Shown in pieces: positions 60,830 through 64,000 of a DNA stretch of 64,000 nucleotides. The translations under genes and the position numbers were made by a program. How positions within the stretch are numbered: the stretch's first letter is position 1; every line of letters starts with the position of its first letter. The stretch is from positions 1,426,001 to 1,490,000 of the forward strand of contig NZ_CP043727.1 of the NCBI RefSeq assembly GCF_009831415.1, in the 5' to 3' direction. The DNA is from Yersinia canariae. Its GTDB lineage: Bacteria > Pseudomonadota > Gammaproteobacteria > Enterobacterales > Enterobacteriaceae. Below the pieces are notes generated by a model, which was given only the letters and a program-made list of their open reading frames with translations, was not told the DNA's origin and did no database searches.

Positions 60830-61642
60830 ATGCAATGCCGCAGATATCATCCTTCACCTGATTTGGAGCCCTGGCTGGCTCACTGCTGGGAGTGGCGCTT
60901 TAATAAAAGCCACGTAATACCAGAGATTTTTCCTGGAACGGGAGCAGAGATACTTTTCAATCTGGGAGATAATATATCTATAACGAGTGTCTCTCGGCTG
61001 GGCTTTTCCGAGAGCTTTTCAGTTAACTCTGGAGCTGCGGTGCTACTTTGTCCACGCCATGCCCATCTGAGTTTTTCCGCCAGTGGCTGTATTCATATAT
61101 TGAGTCTACGGCTGCGCTCTGCATCCTGCTTTGAATTATTTGGCATACCGCTGGAACATATCAGCGATCAGGTATTACAGCTAGATGAGTTAGGGATATC
61201 CCTACCGGCCATCGAACTTGTGTACGAGCAGGGCGCTGGTGCTTTGGGCCAATGGATGCGACAACAACTCGCCCGACGACCTCGACGGGAACTCGATCTC
61301 TTGCGGCCAATAGAAAAACTCTATCATGGTCTTTCGTATTCTGAATTTCTACAACTATCAGGTATCAGCCCCCGCACACTTCAGAGACAATTCCGTAGCT
61401 ATATTGGTGTGGATGCTCGTTATTTCCAGCGTACGGCTCGCTTTCAGAGAACATTGCGTAAATTGCTAACGGGAACCCCATTACTCGACACTTTGCTGGA
61501 TGGAGGGTATTGCGATCAGTCTCATTTCATCAAAAGTTGTCAATTTTTTACTCAGCGTTCACCTGGCCATTTGCTCACCCCTGAGCAAATGACTCTTAAC
61601 CATTACAATCCACAAATAAGCAGACTTGCTGGTTTTATCTGA
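60830..61642 (+). CDS. AraC-family regulator
   Basis: A 270-residue regulator. The N-terminal part (IPEIFPGTGAEILFNLGDNI) is the sensor half of the DUF6597-type AraC group. The C-terminal part holds two helix-turn-helix motifs, LSYSEFLQLSGISPRTLQRQ and LLDTLLDGGYCDQSHFIKSC, with the family ending FFTQRSPGHLL. The ATG at 60830 comes after an AAAAAGA stretch; the frame extends upstream to 60758 inside the DUF6506 gene. Its likely target is its own operon. Confidence 0.86.
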   Translation: MQCRRYHPSPDLEPWLAHCWEWRFNKSHVIPEIFPGTGAEILFNLGDNISITSVSRLGFSESFSVNSGAAVLLCPRHAHLSFSASGCIHILSLRLRSASCFELFGIPLEHISDQVLQLDELGISLPAIELVYEQGAGALGQWMRQQLARRPRRELDLLRPIEKLYHGLSYSEFLQLSGISPRTLQRQFRSYIGVDARYFQRTARFQRTLRKLLTGTPLLDTLLDGGYCDQSHFIKSCQFFTQRSPGHLLTPEQMTLNHYNPQISRLAGFI

Positions 61643-61716
61643 AGTATCGTAAGCGTACCCGAAAGCTCGGCAGCCGCGTATGCTTTACCTGTGGGCTGCG
61701 AGGGAATGCAGTGAAA

Positions 61717-61941
61717 TTAGTAATGTGTATAAAGCTGTACCCTGCACGCGACGACAGAAACATTTCGTTTAGTATCGCCAGCAGTTTCAAAAACTGTGGC
61801 CCTGCATTTTCCTGGCAAGTTAGATTTAATGATAAGGGGAGTATTAATAGGGATGTTTTTTTCTAGTTCAGATGCCTTATATACCATGAACCAACAAATT
61901 AAGGTCATAGTGATAATAGTAAATATGAAGATCTTTTTCAT
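61717..61941 (-). CDS. Small membrane-anchored protein, possibly FidL-like fragment
   Basis: A 74-residue protein with an N-terminal hydrophobic helix, MKKIFIFTIITMTLICWFMV, and then ELEKNIPINTPLIIKSNLPG with two Cys. The start resembles FidL-type accessory proteins, which are about twice as long, so this may be a truncated relative. It is last in a leftward run of small genes; its ATG follows AAAAGGAAAACTC. An 11-bp inverted repeat lies between it and the gene before. Confidence 0.5.
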   Translation of the reverse strand: MKKIFIFTIITMTLICWFMVYKASELEKNIPINTPLIIKSNLPGKCRATVFETAGDTKRNVSVVACRVQLYTHY

Positions 61942-61951
61942 GAGTTTTCCT

Positions 61952-61984
61952 TTTGGGTTAAAATGTCAATTACTTTAACCCAAA
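61952..61984 (-). promoter_or_regulatory. Inverted repeat before the small membrane-protein gene
   Basis: TTTGGGTTAAA (61952-61962) pairs exactly with TTTAACCCAAA (61974-61984). It lacks a T-run and abuts the ribosome site of the next gene, so it may be a processing or translation-control hairpin. Confidence 0.55.
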
Positions 61985-62009
61985 GGATCCCTGATGTTGC
62001 CTAAGCGTC

Positions 62010-62384
62010 TTACAAGCCAAATACGTTAATGTAAAACTGCCCGTTATTATCATCCGTTCTCTGGATGTTATATGTTATCGGGAGGTCAGTGGTTTTTTCA
62101 GGCAAAATCATTTTCAAGTCAGCAGAGCATGTATAGGTATCCAGTGAGGAGTCATGCTTTACAGTCCTGACGTTAATAACAGATAATTGAATGTTATCTG
62201 CATCCTTAGGCACCATTTCTGACAATTGTGAATTTCGGAGTTGGTCAAATTGTTTCTTAATTTGCTTTTGTGAAATATCAACCACAAGGTTTTTAGCATC
62301 ACTACTATTACATTTTGGTGTGCTATCTCCGCAACCAACTAGCAGGCTTGCGAAGATGAATAATAAAGCCAATTTTGATGTCAT
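62010..62384 (-). CDS. Small lipoprotein, unknown function
   Basis: A 124-residue lipoprotein. The signal peptide MTSKLALLFIFASLLVGC ends with the lipobox LVGC (Cys18). The mature part has KCNSSDAKNLVVDISQKQIK and YTCSADLKMILPEKTTDLPI, with two Cys that could form a disulfide. No family is recognised. The ATG at 62384 follows AAGGATTGACCAA, inside the end of the FtsK-gamma-like gene; a start at 62408 would add residues before the signal peptide. Confidence 0.75.
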   Translation of the reverse strand: MTSKLALLFIFASLLVGCGDSTPKCNSSDAKNLVVDISQKQIKKQFDQLRNSQLSEMVPKDADNIQLSVINVRTVKHDSSLDTYTCSADLKMILPEKTTDLPITYNIQRTDDNNGQFYINVFGL

Positions 62385-62388
62385 TTGG

Positions 62389-62601
62389 TCAATCCTTGTT
62401 AATTTCATTATTTAATATTTTGTTTTCCAGACGTAGACGTTCTACTATCCGAGCTGCGCGGTTATAGCCCACGCGAAAATGAAGTTGTACAGTTTTAACC
62501 TTAATTTCGATTAGCCCTTCCTGAATAATCAGTCGAAGTGTTTTATCGTAAAGTTCTGCGTCCATTTTATGGCTAAGATCATCCTGCTCTTGTTCACTCA
62601 C
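62389..62601 (-). CDS. Stand-alone FtsK-gamma-like winged-helix protein
   Basis: A 70-residue protein whose residues about 16-60 (ELYDKTLRLIIQEGLIEIKV, then QLHFRVGYNRAARIVERL) are very like the gamma domain of FtsK (LQRRLRIGYNRAARLIDQME in typical FtsK). That domain reads KOPS sequences and activates XerD. Here there is no motor domain. The start is GTG 62601 after AAAGGACA. It lies between an exported protein and a lipoprotein. A DNA-binding or Xer-related role is inference. Confidence 0.75.
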   Translation of the reverse strand: MSEQEQDDLSHKMDAELYDKTLRLIIQEGLIEIKVKTVQLHFRVGYNRAARIVERLRLENKILNNEINKD

Positions 62602-62625
62602 TGTCCTTTTCCCTGCATTTCCTCG

Positions 62626-62985
62626 CTATTTCTTCCGGTAAATCCCATCCATTGCTCCAACGGCTGTCATGCCACAATAACCTTCACACCCCTTGGTCAC
62701 TACCGTCACCTTACCGTTGTTCTGTTCGCTGATTACCGCCACACACTGGCTTGACGTATCATTATAAACCCAGCGATGCTTCTGATTTTCACCGGCACCA
62801 ATAGATTGCGCTGAGCCGTCCATATTGCAGATGCCGGAAGCATCTTTACTCGCTGCGTTAATACTGAATTCAACACCATTGCCGCCTGCTGCCAATGATA
62901 GTGATCCGTTTGGTTTGACGTATTCTGCTGCTGTTACTAGTGCTGATGTGCTCAATACTAGAGTGGCTAAAATGACTCTTTTCAT
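62626..62985 (-). CDS. Exported protein of unknown function
   Basis: A 119-residue protein with a signal peptide, MKRVILATLVLSTSALVTAA, and a mature domain of about 99 residues. It has four Cys (ICNMDG, QCVAVI, GCEGYC) likely to form two disulfides, and ends VGAMDGIYRKK. No family is recognised; the compact, disulfide-bearing domain would suit a periplasmic binding or inhibitor protein. The start follows AAGGAATAAACA. It is co-directional with its neighbours, 13 bp after one and 24 bp before the next. Confidence 0.7.
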   Translation of the reverse strand: MKRVILATLVLSTSALVTAAEYVKPNGSLSLAAGGNGVEFSINAASKDASGICNMDGSAQSIGAGENQKHRWVYNDTSSQCVAVISEQNNGKVTVVTKGCEGYCGMTAVGAMDGIYRKK

Positions 62986-62998
62986 TGTTTATTCCTTG

Positions 62999-63526
62999 TC
63001 AGTTGATACGAATGTTTTTAGTGATTTTCCCGAATGTTAGCGGCCTGCGTTTTTCAACATAGAAATAGGCGACGTTGAAGGCAGACTTTTTATGATTCCC
63101 TTTCCCGAGCGAAGGCCAGTCGCGGAAAGCCTCTATTTGGGCTTCTGAATAGGGTGTGGTAGAGAAGTCGAATAACACCAGCAATGCTTTGCCGTCGAAC
63201 TTCATTAACTTCTTCATTTCCGTGCTATTGACCGTGGCTGATACCGTTGATTTGGTTGCGGTGGGCTTACGGACGGCGAATTCCACCGCCACATCATCAA
63301 TCACAAAATCAATGTAGCCATTGCCAGTTATTGTGCCCGGGAGCTTCCCTTTCACTTCCGGTGAAACATCATCGGAGAAACACCCTAAAAGGTAGCAACG
63401 TACCAGCGGGAGGAGTTCCCTTTCACTACACTCATTTAAGCGCAATGTTTTGACAAACTCAGTGCGGTACAGGGAATGAAAGAAGTATTCAAAACTTTCC
63501 GTTACCGAGGTGATGGTGGTTGCCAT
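62999..63526 (-). CDS. Unknown protein next to the Ner-like regulator
   Basis: A 175-residue cytoplasmic protein, start MATTITSVTESFEYFFHSLY after AAGGAATAGCC. The segment GYIDFVIDDVAVEFAVRKPT (about 90-109) has the D...D...ExR layout of a degenerate PD-(D/E)XK nuclease core, with KALLVLFDFSTTPYSEAQIE as a following strand. That reading is only a pattern impression. It begins two bases after the Ner-like stop, so the two are one transcript. Other phage- or island-borne roles are equally possible. Confidence 0.65.
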   Translation of the reverse strand: MATTITSVTESFEYFFHSLYRTEFVKTLRLNECSERELLPLVRCYLLGCFSDDVSPEVKGKLPGTITGNGYIDFVIDDVAVEFAVRKPTATKSTVSATVNSTEMKKLMKFDGKALLVLFDFSTTPYSEAQIEAFRDWPSLGKGNHKKSAFNVAYFYVEKRRPLTFGKITKNIRIN

Positions 63527-63528
63527 GG

Positions 63529-63807
63529 CTATTCCTTGCCTGTGTGGATGGACGGCATCTTATTGAAATAACGGCTGGGCCATATCTGTTCGGGCATCAT
63601 ACCCAGCGCCGCCGCTATCAGGCGTTCTGCCTTCGGGTAGTGCTGGCTAAAGGCATTATTCAATGTGCGGGAGCCTAATCCCTGATCGCGAGATAGTTGG
63701 GCCAGACTTAATCCACGCTTGTGCAATGCAGCCACAATGTCGGCCCTGTGCCAGTCTTTAGCCCTTCCTTTCGTTCGCTTTTTTTGCGATGCTACGTGGT
63801 TATTCAC
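63529..63807 (-). CDS. Ner/Nlp-family DNA-binding regulator
   Basis: A 92-residue protein of the Ner family (phage Mu Ner, bacterial Nlp/SfsB). DWHRADIVAALHKRGLSLAQ, then LSRDQGLGSRTLNNAFSQHY and PKAERLIAAALGMMPEQIWP SRY make the typical cro-like helix-turn-helix with its WPSRY end. The start is GTG 63807 after GGAGCTAACACT. It heads a leftward six-gene operon and is divergent from a frame running off the window end, so it may act on both through a palindrome at 63857-63871. Confidence 0.9.
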   Translation of the reverse strand: MNNHVASQKKRTKGRAKDWHRADIVAALHKRGLSLAQLSRDQGLGSRTLNNAFSQHYPKAERLIAAALGMMPEQIWPSRYFNKMPSIHTGKE

Positions 63808-63856
63808 AGTGTTAGCTCCTCTGTATCAGTACAGGGATATTAAATGCGAATAAAAG

Positions 63857-63871
63857 GAACTTATCAAGTTC
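63857..63871. promoter_or_regulatory. Palindrome between divergent promoters
   Basis: GAACTT atc AAGTTC is a perfect 6-3-6 palindrome about 50 bp upstream of the Ner-like start, a plausible operator for it. Confidence 0.5.
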
Positions 63872-63928
63872 TCTTTGTGGTCTTTTTGGGTGTTTCTTTT
63901 TAACGTATTGATATTCTGGACTAAGTTT

Positions 63929-64000
63929 ATGAAAAATATTTTGGATGTCTCGTCTGCTGCTGAGAATCAAAGTGATAGCGTTCATGACGGTGAGGCGTGG
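63929..64000 (+). CDS. Start of a gene cut by the window end
   Basis: An ATG at 63929 opens a frame that stays open to the last base (24 codons, MKNILDVSSAAENQSDSVHD then GEAW). The ribosome site is weak. In Mu-like elements the gene opposite Ner can be a transposase, but this fragment is too short to assign. Confidence 0.35.
   Translation, partial: MKNILDVSSAAENQSDSVHDGEAW

Noticed and set aside
63844..63900. 19-residue frame before the right-end gene
   Set aside because: Too short, has no ribosome site, and lies within the palindrome-bearing promoter region.

Overview
The window is a chromosomal segment of an enterobacterium, most likely a Yersinia of the enterocolitica/intermedia/frederiksenii type. 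The backbone order gltX, three tRNA-Val, tRNA-Lys, nupC, mntH, ypeC, glk, ypdAB, alaC, ypdK is the enterobacterial one. A YfuABC/SfuABC-type ferric iron importer and short repeats beginning with 'cccgtcatatttcaag' point to Yersinia. The species call is inference from gene content; no search was run.

Layout. 1-20,000 is mostly housekeeping: gltX, the tRNA cluster with a duplicated and interrupted tRNA-Lys tail, nupC, Fur-controlled mntH, a His-rich DUF2502 protein, an aldo/keto reductase, an indolepyruvate-type decarboxylase, a LysR/PACE efflux pair, glk, a pyruvate-sensing block (yhjX-like transporter next to ypdB-ypdA, with a direct repeat matching the YpdB target upstream of the transporter), a DUF1479 oxygenase-like protein, a GNAT acetyltransferase, alaC, cytochrome b561 and the micro-protein gene ypdK. 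20,200-23,000 holds an orphan HicB-like antitoxin and a three-lipoprotein operon (CsgG-like, DUF4810, DUF799). 23,000-28,000 is an anaerobic DMSO-reductase-type operon (dmsABC, a DmsD-type chaperone and a small ferredoxin) with an FNR-like site.

28,400-34,300 is a bgl-type aryl-beta-glucoside operon (antiterminator, EIIBCA, GH1 enzyme, OprB porin) with two RAT/terminator pairs and two nine-G tracts. Next come DUF2127, a LysE-family exporter, the yfu iron ABC operon with a Fur-like box, mltB, a PuuP-like permease, an amidohydrolase, and an SmvR/SmvA-like efflux pair with a perfect operator palindrome. 46,985-50,504 is a four-gene MCE lipid-transport operon. After yceJ-yceI comes a second beta-glucoside system (ascG / ascFB). 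56,500-58,030 holds a His/Cys-rich PadR regulator with DUF3861, and yjdM.

58,300-64,000 is more accessory: a LysR/Rossmann reductase pair, an empty stretch with possible phage debris, DUF6506 plus an AraC regulator, and a compact leftward operon of six small genes headed by a Ner-like regulator and including a stand-alone FtsK-gamma-like winged helix. That six-gene operon is the best candidate here for an undescribed system. No CRISPR array, rRNA, complete IS or integrase was seen.
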